A DNA stretch of 64,000 nt from Prunella strophiata (GCA_036583965.1 JAZBQD010000014.1:70570790-70634789); one strand, 5' to 3'. Shown: positions 47,986 to 61,900, numbered from the stretch's first letter. The notes: a model not told the origin generated them from the sequence alone. Made by a program: numbers and translations.

Positions 47986-49822
47986 GGTCACTATAAATTG
48001 CCCTCACTGTAATTTTCCAGTTCATGCCAATACTGTGGACACAATTTTTGTCACATGAGGTGGTGGGCAGGATTATACCAATTTCCTACCTGGCCATGGG
48101 ATGTTGGGTCAGGAGATGGGAGTGTGGAAATTCCATTCCCAAACTCTCCTTGCTGCCTCCTTCCGTGTCCTTATTCCAGCAAAAGCGAGTCTGGAGGCAG
48201 GGAAATGGCAGCAGATTCCTGCTGGGAGAATTTCTCCTGCCCCCAACCCAGGAGGCTCCCAGGGGATGCAGAACCTTTGGGATCTTTGTTCCCTTGTCCC
48301 AGCTCCTGTTCCCCCCTCAGGAGCACTTGGAAATGTGAATAACCTGGAAAAGTTCCAGCTGGAGGAACCGGAGCGGCGCAGCCCTGGCTGCCAGCCAGGA
48401 AGTCAATCTCTTCATCCATCACTTTCCAACCCCTTCTTTCTTTCCCCCTTTTTTAACCCCCACCTCCTTCAAATCCAACGATCTTCCCACAAATCCCCAC
48501 CTCTCCTTGGCCATGAATCCTGCTTCCTGGAGATACTCCCTTTTTTGAGAATGTATAACCCCATTCCACCTTTATTAAAGGAAAACAGATGAACAACCAC
48601 CACCCCTGGATGCCCCACGTGGCAGCAGGGTGACAAAACTGCAAATATCCCATTCTTTGTTCCATGAATCCACCTGATGAGCAGTGATCCCCAACAAAAT
48701 TCCCCTTTGGAGTCACCCACCCCAAACCTTCACTCCTCTCCTGGGATTTCTTGCAGGAATTGGAGCTCAGGGGTGGGCACCAAACCCCTCTCTTGCTGTT
48801 TGCAGCAGCTGCACGACCAAATCCAACATTTTTTTCCCTCAAATTGTGCTTCTTGGAGAGGGAGGAAGGTTCTGCCTAGCGATGATCTTCCCAAGAAACA
48901 CCCAGCTGGAATTTTCTGCTTGGAAAAGCCTCTAAATTTAGCTTGAAAAGGTGTTTTTAATGTGAAAATCTGATTTGTGGGGAGTCACCATGGAACAGGA
49001 AAAAGGAGAGGAGGCTCTGGATGTCATTCCCAGTACTCACCAGGTGTTTTCCTGCTTTTCCCCTGGATGCTTCCAAGCTGAAATTCTCCATCCCAAACTC
49101 CTGAAACATTCATTGTCACAGGAACTCCTTATTCTCATTAATCCCTGGTGTTAAGTGGAATTAAATCCCTGGAAAAGAATGAATCTGGATGGAGCCTTTG
49201 AGATTTTTTTTTTTCCTCTGAATCCTTCATTTTCACCTTGGAAGTTGTCCATGCTTCCCTGGGAACAGGTGAGGCTCAGAGCAGAAGAAGAATTTTTGAT
49301 TGCCATTAAAAAAGAATAAAATTCCCTTTGGCAGCACCACCTCTGCTCCCCGGGGAGAATTCCCTGTTTTCCAGAGGGGGAATTCTGCAGCAATTCTGGG
49401 GAGTCATTAAACCACCAGCAACAACCAAAATTCCAGACTCCTCTGGCATGGTGGGCTGGATCCTCAAGGAAGTTCATCCTGGATTTAGGAGCCTGGAGAT
49501 CAGGGTGGATGCAGCTGATTCCTGATCTTCCTGGCCTTTTCTCCTGGATTAATTGAAGTGGGAAATTTCTCCTCCTTTTATCCCACCACCAATATTCCCA
49601 TTTGGGCCTCATTGCCTTGGGTGGATGTTGGGAAAGGGGGGGCAAAGCTGAATTCTCAGCATTAGCAAAGAAATGAAGGATTTAAAGGATTTATGGATTT
49701 CAATCCCAATTTTCCAAGCCGACAGGAGCATTTTTAGCTGGAGAAAAGCTTTTCCTGGCACTGAGGATGGGTGGGAGTGTCACCCTCAGGTGGCCCCAGC
49801 TCCAACCTGTTTCCTCCTGCAG

Positions 49823-49956
49823 ATGAGGGACTCTCCAGGCTCTGTGCTGACTTCCAGGAATTCCCAGGAGCTGCTTCCCAAGGGAGATGTTGTGTGCCCA
49901 GATCCTTGTCCTGGTGGTGGCCACGGGGCCATTCCAAGCTGGGGCTGTTCATGAAG
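49823..49956 (+). CDS. Collagen-VII-like exon 1: start codon and signal peptide
   Basis: ATG at 49887 opens [20 protein letters not shown] then VHE, a clear hydrophobic signal peptide, and ends phase 1 at GTAAGT. A plausible acceptor (ttcctcctgcag) ends at 49822, so 49823-49886 may be 5' UTR in the same exon. An ATG at 49823 is in another frame and was not chosen, because only 49887 joins exon 2 in frame. Confidence 0.88.
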
Positions 49957-52900
49957 GTAAGTGACAAGTGACAGCTGGGTCACCACAGGTGCAGCACCTG
50001 GGACATTTTGGGGGTGAAAATCCCTTTTCCAAGCAGATTTTCCTGCTCCTGGCTTGGATCCACACATGGATCTGTTGGGGTGGCGCCGTGGTGCCTTTAA
50101 TTCCTGCTCAGGATTCCCTTAGGTTGGGATCATGTGGATAACAGAGCACCTCCAAAGGAATTCAGGGCCTGAATTCCTGCTCTGGGATTTATGGAAATCA
50201 GGGTTCTGCTCAGTGTCCTGCCCCAGAGGAAAGCAGGGAGAAAGGGAAAACAAACCCCATCCTGCTTCCTCCTCTGAATTCCAACACCTGGATCCAGCCA
50301 CCACACTGGAAATGAGAGAGGAAAAACCTCAAGGAAACCTTGAATCCTTCTCCTGCTTTTTAGGGAGTTGGGATGGCACAAGGATTCACCTCCCCAGCTC
50401 CATGCAAGCCCACAAAGAGCTTTGGGGGATGAGGGGCTGGATCCAAAAAGGAGGAGGAAAAAGAATTCCAGGGAAGAGGCTCGTGGATGACCCAGGGTGT
50501 ATTTTGGGTCTTGGGAGGGGGAAGTCCTTGGAATCATCCTCCAGAGCAAATCCAGAGCTCCCAAGATTGTCCCAGGCTGGGTGGGGTCTTCCTTTTTCCA
50601 ACAACCCCCAGGTTTGGAGGTGCAGATCCATCTAAAATCCATTAAATTCAACAAGGAGTTAACGGAATCTTCAGCATCAGCTCGGAAATTAACTTGATTA
50701 AGCTGCTGTCCCTCAATTAACCAAGAAACTCAGCTCTAATGCTGTTTAATTCCGGGCTGGGAGCAGGGCAATAAATCAATGTTTGGAGATGTCTGTGGCA
50801 AAGCTGTGATGGATGGAACAGGATCATTCTGGAGGTGCATGGAAAATTCCAACTCCAATCCTATCCCCCTGTGATTAATAGAGCTGTCCAGAGTGGGATT
50901 TCCTCCAGAAGGTACCAATCCAAATATCTTTAACATCCCACATTTCCTATGACAGCTCCAGGTGCCTGATCCAAGCAGGAATGCAGAGGTTTTGGGAATT
51001 TTTTGCCCCCGCCAAAAAAAGAAAAAAGGAAAGCCCCCAGAATGAGCTGGGATTGTCATGTTGTAGGGAGAAGGGCACCATCCCACCCTTTGGAATCCCA
51101 TATTTGTTGTTTTCCTCCTCATTATCCCTGGATGCAAATGAGGGTGGGGTGAGGAAGACTCTGAAAAATCAGGATGGATGGAGGAAGCTCTCTGGGAATT
51201 TGGGATGTGGATGGGGCAGCAGAGACCCCTCTGATACTGATTTTGAGGATGTTCTCCAAATCAGGGCCAAAAAAGGAGGAAAATCTGCACTTCCTGGATT
51301 AGCTCTAAGAGGTGGGCAGTTCTGGATTTTATTGGGAATTTCTTGTGGGAATACAGGGTGTGGATGCCCTGGGAAGCTGCTGAGGGATTCCCAAGGATAG
51401 AGATCAGGACTGGGATTTGCTTCCCTCCATCTTTCTGGGGGAACAGGGACACCAAAACCCCAAAGCTGAGGAAAAGGAACAGACTCAAAATAGAAGCAGC
51501 AGCTGGGAAAGGAGCTCGTGGTGATCCATGAGCAGCTGAGCTGCTCCCAAACACCCCGGACAGGGAGTTCTCTGGGAAGGGAAATTGAAATGATTGTCTC
51601 CTATTTTTCCTCAAGGAAAAGTGCTTTATATTCCAGCATTAACCCAAAAAGGGCCAATCCCTATTTTCCTGCAAGCAAACAGAGTTATGTTGGGAAGAAC
51701 TCAGTGTCAGGAGGCAAAAGGAAGGATGAAAACCCCAAAATCCTGGGATAACATCCATCCACAGCTGGAAAATGATCCCTTCTCCTGCTGGTGGCCACAG
51801 AGGATTGATCAGGGACACAGCAATGAAAGACAGCACAAAACCCAAATATTTCCAAACCCTTTGGGGATCCTGCTGGTAGGAATGGGATAAAAATCTAGGG
51901 AATTGAAGAGGTTAGGTTAGAATGGGTTTTCCATCTGCAGCAGAATCGTGGGAAACACACCCAGCTCCTCTCCCTGGAAACCAGGGCAGATTCTCCAGCC
52001 TGGCTGGAGCAAGCTGGGGCTCCAGAGCTGCAGGTGGAAGTCAAGGCTGAGTAAAATCCAAAATTACGCAAAATGGAAAAAAAAAAAAAAAAAATGGACA
52101 AGGGTGAGCCCAATCCCAGTGAGGAAGATCCAACCCCCTCCTCCAGCAGGGTCTGGAATGCTTGCAAGGGAGAGAAATTCCAAGGAAAATACAAATTTTC
52201 CATATCCCTTGCAGAGTCTCCATTAGTTTAATCATCCCTAAAAGTCATCAGATTCCTGTCCATTAAATGGATTTATGGAATGCCTAAAAAATATGGAATT
52301 CAGTTGGGAGGGAACACCGGGAAGGGAAAAATGCCTTGCTGTTGGTTAAGGAAATTTCCCTGTACTCCTGTCCCTTCCCTGCCATCAGAGCTGTTGTGGG
52401 ACAGCTTGGAAAACCACTCAGATTGATCATGGTGTGCACAAAACTCTGCTCATGCCCAGGGTTGGGTGGTCCCACATCTCCATTGGTGTCCCTGGTAGAA
52501 TCCCAGGATGGTTGATGGGATGGCAGAGCTGCCACATTCCCAAATTTCAGTTGTGGATGGCTCAGGGGTCTGTGTGTGGCTCTGGGAATGTGGAATCCCC
52601 AGGACTGGGATTCCACTCTGGAATTCCCTTGCTTCTAGAGTGTCCTACACACCTGATGCTGTGATGGAGCTGGGATTTGGGGTTTGGGATGAAAATCATG
52701 GGATAGTTGGAGATGGAAGGGGCCTTTTAAAGGTGATTTAGTCCAACCCTGCCATGGACAGGGACCTTCCTGGCCTTGGACAGGTCATCCTGGCCTTGGA
52801 CACTTCCCAGGATGGGGCATCTCTGGATGGGAAACTTCTCCTGGGTCAGACCATCCAAATGAGGAATTAGGAGGAAATTAAGGAGAACACAACACTCTGG

Positions 52901-55900
52901 GAAGCACCTAAACATGAAATCTCCATCTCCTTCCCTTCGGTATCCTGGGAATTCCGGTGGCTCTGGGGGGGGTTCCCCTCATTCCGTGGCCTGGGATGAG
53001 CCTCCTGAGCCTCCTGATTTTTTAAGTTTCTCTAAAGCCTTCTGATGTTTACATGCTTGTGCAGAACTTTCTCACACACTTTTTGTAAATAACTTATTGT
53101 TTTGCATTCCTCTATGGAGGAAGAGCAACTTGATGGACTGTTGGGTTGTCCAGTGGCATTGAGGAGGTGGCACTGTCACCCTCCAATGACACTGGGCATT
53201 TCAGAAAACTATAAATGGAGTCAGAATGCAATAAATTTTCTCTCTTTTTACTCTCTCACACCTTGCAAAGAGCTGCTGTCCGCGTCGTGTTTGTGCTCTG
53301 CAGTGACATTTGTTGTAGAGCACAAACGACACGACATGGACAGCAGCTCTTTGCAAAGTGATAGCAAAAAGAGGAAGTTTATTGAAATCTGAGTCCATTT
53401 ACTAGTTTTCTGAAATCCCAGTGTCATTGGAGGGTGACAGTGCCACCTCCTCAATGCCACTGGACAACCCAACAGTCCATCAAGTTGCTCTTCCCTCATA
53501 GAGGAAGACAAAACAATAAGTTATTTACAAAAAGTGTGTGAGAAAGTTCTGCACAAGCATGTAAACATCAGAAGGCTTTAGAGAAACTTGAAAAATCAGG
53601 GTGACAAACAACAACCTCCCTGTCCCTGTTGTCCCCCAGGCTGCAGGACAGCAGAGGTGGCCGAGGTTCTGTTCCTGGTGGGGCAGTCGGAGGGGAAGGA
53701 GAGCTCGCGGCTGCTCCGGGATTTCATCGGCAGCGTGGCCAGGTCCTTCCAGAGCACAGAGATGGGGACAGCAGGAGTCCAGCTGGGCCTGGCTCTGTAT
53801 GGGGACACGCCAAGGTGGGTCTGACCGTCCTCCTCCAGCCACTCCTGGATTCCAGCTCGTGGATGAAGAGCTTGTGCAGCTCTGGGGGACCTCTGAGCAA
53901 GAGCTGAACCCTCAGCGGAGTCATCCAGAGGTGCTTGGGCACAGGGAGTTCTTTCAGGGCAGGAAGGATGGGTTTGCCACTCAAATTTCAAGTTTTAGAT
54001 CCTGGGTTGTGGGACCACCATCTGGGGCTCATTCCCTGCACTCCCCTGACCACTGTGAGGAGAACTTCCTGGGATGACCTAATTCCATGGAATGGTTTGG
54101 GTGGGAAGGGACCTGAAAGACCATTTCATTCCAGCTTTCATGGGCAGGGACACCTTCCCCTGTCCCAGGGTGCTCCAAGCCCCAGTGTCCAGCCTGGCCT
54201 AGGACACTTCCAGGGATCCAGGGGCAGCCACAGCTGCTCTGGGCAACTGCAAACTAAATGTCAACATTTTTGCTGGTTATGGCCATTTTCAGTGCACCCC
54301 TTGCTCTTTATTCCCCCATCTCTCATTCCCAGGATGAGTGTTGAGCTCACAGATTATGTGACCATCAAAGAGATGCTGGATGCAGTTCAGGATCTCTCCT
54401 TCAAAGGCAGCAGCCTCCAAACAGGCTCAGCCCTGGCTTTTGCAGCTCAGGCCTTGGCCCACAAGGACACCCTGAGAGAGGAGGCAGCAAAGGTGGGTGA
54501 GCTCCTGAGGTGTTGTCCAGGGAGCAGCTGGGTCATCCCAGAATCCTGGAATGGTTTGGGCCAGAAGGGGACTCAAAATCCAGTCCAGTGCCACCCTCTG
54601 CCATGGCAGGGACACCTCCCCCTGTCCCAGGTTGTTCCAAGCCCCAATGTCCAGCCTGGCCTTGGACACTGCCAGGGATCCCAGAGGCAGCCCCAGCTTC
54701 TCTGGCAGTTCCATCCCAGCCAGGAATTCCTAATTCCCAAGATCCCATCCATGGCTGCCCTCTGGCAGTGGGAAGCCATTGCCTGTGTCCTGTCCCTCCA
54801 TGATCTTGCAAGTTGTCCCTCTCCACAGGGAAGAATTCTTTCCTATTATCCAATCCAAACCTAGTCCTCCCTTAGGAGCTGCTCATGGGGACTTGTCAGG
54901 GATGAATCCTCTCCCTGTGCTGGCAGGAATTTCCTGCTGGAGCTTCCTGCCCCAAGCAGAGATGAGACACAAGGGCTGGAGGGCCCTGCAGAGAAGATCC
55001 TCAGAGGAGCAGCTCTGCTCCTTCCCAGCTCACAGGAATGGTTCCATGGGAGTTTCCTCAGAGCTGCTGGGTTTTCGAAGGATTTAACTCCAAGAGAGGG
55101 GATTTCATCAGTGCAAAACCCCACAGCTCTCACTGTGACCCCCTGATGTTGTGCCCATTTCTTCCCTGGCTCTTATCCCAACTCTTGCAGGTGGTGGTTC
55201 TGATCACAGATGGGAAATCCAGTGATTCCGTGGAAGAGGGAGCCCAGATCCTGCAGGATGGGGGGGTGACAGTGTTTGCTGTGGGTATGTGTGGCCACCA
55301 AAACCTCTGTGTGACCAACCCTTGTTCTTCTCTTTGGGGAATACCCCTGATTCACAACACCCTCTTCCTAAAAACTGCTCCCATCCCCAGGCTCAGCCTT
55401 TGGAAACCGCTGCAAGTCCAGGAAAATTGTTGTGTTCTTGGATGTTTTTGTTGTTGTTGTCAAAAACTGATTTCATTCAGTGAGAATCTGTAGTTTTGTA
55501 TCTGTCAAAGCCACTTGGGAATTCAGAAGGGGTTCAATAAATGGTTCCATAAAATGTTTTGATGTGACATTTAGGAAAAAAAAAAAAAAAAAAAACAAAC
55601 AATTGAAAATGCTCTTGCTTCTGAAGTTTTCTCTTAATGGGACTCAGAGATTGACTCAAAAGTGTCTCTCAGAACTATTCCATGAGCAGAGGAAAGGTGA
55701 AAACTGCTCCCCCCCCCCACCCCCAAGAGTGAAATTCCACCAGTCAAATCCTTCCCTTCCCCAAATATCTCAGGGAATGACAGGAATGGTGGTGGGGTTT
55801 CAATATAAAGAACAACCAGGTTGATTTGAACCAATGTGAGGTGAAAATTAGGGAAGGATTGATTTGTTGACTGGGTTGTTCCCCCTTTTTTTGGTTCAAC

Positions 55901-58900
55901 CACAGGAACACCCTGGAATTTTCAAACAGCCTCCCTAAAATCCCATTGTCTGCTCAGCTACAGGAATGTCTCTGTATCCAATGGGAAGGACAGGCCAGAT
56001 CCTGCCCTGTTCCTTTTTTTCCCACCTCTCAGCCCATTAGCAGCACTGAGACAATCTCTATGACACCTCTGGAGAAATCCTGACCTCTTTTCAGAGGAAG
56101 AGGCTTCCTCTGCTTCCCCCATCCAGCTTGAGACTCCCTTCCTCATTTTCCTTGGCAGCACAACCCAAAATTGGTGTCTAACTCAAAGCCCAGCATGTTG
56201 CTCCCCCTTTCCAAAGCCTACCCTGCCCCATGGATGGTGCTTGATGTCCTCTTTTCTGCTCTTTCCCTCCCCTAGGGATTAAGGATGCTGACAAGAACGA
56301 GTTGGGCAGGATTGCTTCAGATCCCACTGCAGAGCACGTGCTTTACGTGGAGGATTTCCAGCTGCTCCCAAACGTGGCTCCCAAGCTCTCTCGGAGGCTC
56401 TGCTTCACCGCCTCGGAGCCACCACGTCCTGCCAAGCAGAGGGTGCAAGGTGTGTCCAGGTTCTCCCTCCTTCCTGCTTTCCATCTGCTCAGACCAGTCT
56501 CTGGATGTGCTTCCATGGGGGTGAACTTCCCCCGTCCCTCTGAGGGAGCTGGAGGGGTTGGGTGATCCTAGAGGAGCAACCAGCTCATGGAGCAGCTCCT
56601 GCTTTGGGGGCAGTGGTCCTGGGTGTTTTTCTTGTGCCTGTTTAGAGGATACCAGATCCTTGGAATTGTGATCCTGGATCAAACAAAAGGAGCAGCAATG
56701 GGATGGAGCAGCATTTCTGCTCCTTGGGGTATTTCGTTGTGGGATTGTCACAGGGAATTCTGGCAGCACAGCTCAGAGTCCGGGGAAGAGCTCCATTCCC
56801 TGCTGAAGGTCCAAAGAGTTCCCCAAAGAGATTTCCAAAGAGTTTCCCAAAGAGATCCTGACACTGCAGTGAATCCAGAGGTGATGGCACTGAATTCCTG
56901 CCCCTTCTTATCTCACGAGCTCATGAGAAGCTGAGTTAAAAGCTTGGGGTAGAAATGGGGAGAACTTCACCTGAGGCTTTAAAGAGTCTTTCTTTTTTTA
57001 GCTTCTTCTGTGGTTCTGCAGCACTCCAGGACATTCCATGGAGAATTCAAACTTCCTGGCAGATTTCTCCAGTGCCAGGAAGGAGAAGGGTGGTGAGGAG
57101 CTCTGCCCCATGCATTAACCTGGCATTCACTGGGGAAGTGGTTTCCTGCCTTGTGCTGTCAAAAAACTGGCCAAAAAAATTCCTGCTGGAGCATCTCCTG
57201 TCTGGAAACAGATCCCAGGTGTCCCTGTGCTCCCACCCTGAGTGACACCCACGGCTTTCTCTGTGTGGAATATGCTGACTCCATTCATGAACTTCCACAG
57301 GTGGTGGGATCCAATCCAAACTCTTTCCTTTGTGTTTTTGCAGCTGAGCAGATCCTGGGCCCTCGGGAGCTGCGTGTCAGCGAGCACAGCCACAGCTCCC
57401 TGAGGCTCTCGTGGGTGGCAGCCACGGGCAGGGTGACAGGGTACCATGTCCTTGTCCACCCCTCACTGCCACCAGGGCAGCTGGAGCCAGAGCACCAGCA
57501 GCAGGTAGGGTCCTGTTCCCATTTTCCAGGGCACCACTTGGGGTTCAGTTCCCAGTGTTGTGGGGTCATCCCATGTTGAGGGCACAGCCCAGTTAGGAGG
57601 TGGCACCACGTCCCTCAGCCATCCTGGGCACAACAGAATTAGCAGGAATTCCTGAGGGTTGACATGAAGCTGTAGATCACCATGGGTGTGGATCCACCAG
57701 TCTCAGTTCCCAAAGCTGGGGGTTCATCCTGTGTTGAAGGCACAGCTCAGTTAGGAGGTGGCACCATGTCCCTCAGCCATCCTGGGCACAGCAGGATTGG
57801 CAGGAATTCCTGAGGGTTGAAGTGAAGCTGTAAATCCACCATGGGATCTGCCAGTTTCAGTTCTCAGTGTTGGGGTTCATTTCCCAATGTTGGTTTTCCT
57901 TTCCCAGTGCTGTGAGGTCATCCCATGTTGAAGGCACAGCCTGGTTAGGGGATGGCACCAAATCCCTCAGCCATCCCGGTGATGGCAGGATTGGCAGGAA
58001 TTCCTGAGGGTTGAAGTGAAGCTGTAAATCCACCATGGGATCTGCCAGTTTCAGTTCTCAGTGCTGGGTTTCAGTTCCCAAAGCTGGGGATTCATCCCAT
58101 GTTGAGGGCACAGCCTGGTTAGGAGGTGGCACCATGTCCTTCAGCCATCCTGGATCCTTCAGCCACATCCCTCATCCCTCAGCCATCCTGGGACAGTGGG
58201 ATTGGCAGGAATTCCTGAGGGTTGAAGTGAAACTCTAGATCCACCATGGGATCTGCCAGTTTCAGTTCTCAGTGTTGGGGTTCATTTCCCAAAGTTAGGG
58301 GTTCATCCTGTGTTGAAGGCACAGCTCAGTTAGGAGGTGGCACCATGTCCCTCAGCCATCCTGGGCACAGCAGGATTGGCAGGAATTCCTGAGGGTTGAA
58401 GTGAAGCTGTAGATGCACCATGGGATCTGCCAGTTTCAGTCCTCAGTGTTGGGGTTCAGTTCCCAGTGTTGTGGGGTCATCCCATGTTGAGGACACAGCC
58501 TGGTTAGGGGATGTCACCATGTCCCTCAGCCGTCCCATTGATAGCAGGATTGGCAGGAATTCCTGAGGGTTGAAGTGAAACTCTAGATCCACCATGGGAT
58601 CTGCCAGTTTCAGTTCTCAGTGTAGGGGTTCATTTCCCAAAGTTGGGTTTCCTTTCCCAATGCTGTGGGGTCATCCCATGTTGATGGCACAGCCTGGTTA
58701 GGGGATGGCACCAAATCCCTCAGCCATCCCAGTGATGGCAGGATTGGCAGGAATTCCTGAGGGTTGAAGTGAAGCTGTAAATCCACCATGGGATCTGCCA
58801 GTTTCAGTTGTCAGTGTTGGGTTTCAGTTCCCAATGTTGGTTTTCCTTTCCCAATGTTTCGGGTCATCCCATGTTGAGGGCACAGCCTGGTTAGGTCACA

Positions 58901-61900
58901 CCCCGTCCCTCAACCACCCCGGGCACAGAGGGATTGGAGGGAATTCCTGAGAGTTGAAGTGAAGGTGGAGATCCACCATGGGTGTGGATCCACCATGGGA
59001 TCCACCAGTTAGAATTCCCAGTGCTGGCTTTCAGCTCCCAATGTTGGGGGTCGTGCTGGGTTAAGAGGTGACACCCAATCTTCCCAATATCCAATCCTTT
59101 CCTCTCCTTATCTTTATGATGCCACCACTCAGTCCCATCCAGCCTCCCTGGCAGCATCTCCTACTCCTCCTGCTGCCAATGTTGTTCATTTTGGAAGGAT
59201 TTCTGTGGGTTTTGGGATTTTCCATGTCCTTGTGTGAGGAATGCTGCTGTGTGTTCCAGCTCATCCCACAAAGTTTGAGAGTAAGACTGAAGGGTAGAAG
59301 ATACTTGCCCTAAAAGCTTTGATTCCTAATAATAGAACAAAGCTATGAAAGCTTAAATTATTAAGGTAAAGATTATTAATTGTATTAATTATTAAAATTG
59401 TATTTAACTGGAATGATCATCCTTGGCAGCTTCTGTGTTTTCGCTGTTATTATGAGATCCTGAAGTTCTGTTTCCATCTCTTGCCCTCAGGTTACATCAA
59501 AATTTCCTTCTCTGAGCTTAAAAGGAACTTTCTTGGTTGTTTTTCCTTCATTTTCTTCAAAGGAACTTGAGATCACCTTTACCCTTAATGCACTCTCCAT
59601 GTTTTATTTCCTGGGCTATTCCATGGGCTGTCCCACGATTTGAGGATCACAGCATCTGGGTGAGGGTCGTAAGAGGCTCCTGCTCTTGGAAGTCACCTTG
59701 AGCAGGTGTGGAAGGTGACCTGATGTTCTGCTGAGTGTGTCACAGTGTCCCTTGTCCCCCTGTGTGACAGGTGGAGGTGGATGGGGACACAACCACGGTG
59801 CTGGTGACACACCTGAAGCCCAGCACCAAATACGTGCTCACGGTGAGGGCCAGCTATGGAGGGGCCCTTGGGGAGCCAGCAGCCACCAAAGGGAAAACAA
59901 GTGAGTGTCCCCTGGGCCACCCTGGGGAAAACACCCACCCCAGAGCTGGAGAGGAGGGAGGGATGGATGGATGGATGATGGATGGATGAGGGATGGATGG
60001 ATGGATGGATGGATGGATGGATGGATGAGGGATGGATGGATGGATGTCTCCGTAGAGCACAAACAACACGACGTGGACAGCAGCTCTTTGCAAGGTGCTA
60101 AAGAGCAAAAAGAGGAAGTTTATTGAATTCTGACTCCATTTATAGTTTTCTGAAATGCCAGTGTCATTGGAGGGTGACAGTGCCACCTCCTCAATGCCAC
60201 TGCACAACCCAACAGTCCATCAAGTTGCTCTTACCCCATAGAGGAAGACAAAACAATAAGTTATTTACAAAAAGTGTGTGAGAAAGTTCTGCACAAGAAT
60301 GTAAACTTCAGAAGGCTTTAGAGGAACTTGAAAAATCAGGGCGACAGATGGAGGCATGGATGGATGGATGAGGCATGGATGGATGGAGGCATGGATGGAT
60401 GGATGGATCAATGAGGGAGGGATGGATGGATCAATGACGGATGGAGGCTTGGAAGGAAGGAAGGATGGATGATGGATGGATGATGGGATGAAAGGAGGGG
60501 TGGATGGATGAGGGATGGAGGCTTAGAAGGAAGGAAGGATGGGTGGGTGGATGGATGAGTGGATGGATAGATGGATGGTGGGATAGATGGATGGATGATG
60601 AGGGAGGCTTGGACATGGGTGGGGAAGACATGGATGGATGGGATGAGGTGATGAGGCTTGATGAAGATGGCTGATGTGGATGAAGGAGGGGTGGATGGGT
60701 GGGTGGATAGATGGATGGTGGCATGGTGGGATGGATGGATGGAGGGAGGGAGGGATGGATGAGGGAGGGAGGAATGGATGGTGGGATGGATAGCAGGATG
60801 GATGGATGAATGGATGGAGGCATGTGTTTAGATCTTCAAAGTTTATTAGAGAAGCTCCCATTGAGTCCTGAGGTGCAGGAAGCTCCTTGGCTTTCCAAAC
60901 TCCTCCAAGAGGAGCCTGGATGGGGCTGGATCAAATCCCAACCCTGGACTGTCAATGGATTAAATCTAAAGAATTATAGAGTGGTTGAACTTTGTCAAAG
61001 GATTAAAGATGGCAAACCAGGTATATTTATATTAAAATTAATGATTTCTTATGATAAATGAGTATATAAAAAGATCTTAATCAGAATTATTTACTGCACA
61101 GTAGAGAAGCTAAAACTATCAGGATAGGACAGAATTGTGCACTTTATCAAAGTAATTATACTATAGTAATTATATTAAAGTAATTATATCAAAGTAATTG
61201 TAATAAAATTAGCAACAACCCCCCTCAATTATTGAAGCAGAGATTGATGTCACTCACCCAGACCAGTGTCCAGGGGCAAATCTCTTCTGCTGATCCTCAA
61301 GGGGTGACTTTGAGGGGTGTCCCCACCCAAAGCAGGAATCTCCATTCCCAAGAAGGGACATGGAGATATGTCAGAAGAACATTTGAAAGTGGGACTGGAC
61401 TTCATCACCTCTGCTTTTAGGGATTTTCAGAGTTTGAGGGGTTCACTAATCCCACTCTGCTCCCTGGATGAAGCTCCAATCCTGCTTTGCCTGAGGGGTT
61501 TTGTAAATAATTATTCCTTTCTTCCTGCCTTTTGTTCCTCCCCGCACCCCCTGCGACGTCCGGAATTGTTTGTCTTCTTGAGGGAAGATCTCTGACAGGA
61601 GGAATAAATAAAGCTCCTCAATGAGGTTTGACTCATCTGTACTTTCCAGGAAGAAGATGGAATGTCTTTATAGGTGGAAATAAAGCCATTTGATCTCTCC
61701 TCTTATTATCCCCAACACGAAGCCAGAGGCAGGAGCTATAAATCCATCTGCCATGGCTGGCTGGATCCAAATGGGCTCCTCTCCCTTGGAATTGTGGCCA
61801 TGGGAGCAAAGCAGGCTTTGATTCATGGCTTTGATTCCTGCTCAGTCTGCAAGAACTGCAGAGTTTCCCCTGCCCAGGGTAGATTTCCCCTGCTTGTGAG

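Larger units (their letters stand above)
48331..59720 (+). repeat. Right arm of the inverted duplication
   Basis: Intact arm. Similarity to the left arm starts at cacttggaaatgtgaataac and fades near 59.7 kb. Bases 47986-48330 have no match in contig 3, where the 17-bp array stands in the same relative place. Confidence 0.93.

Noticed and set aside
43753..48025. Minus-strand ORFs of 740-1365 codons
   Set aside because: Produced by the 17-bp array, and the longest also runs through the N gap.
49823..50000. ATG at 49823 as the collagen-like gene start
   Set aside because: It is in a different frame from exon 2 and lacks a signal peptide; ATG at 49887 gives both.
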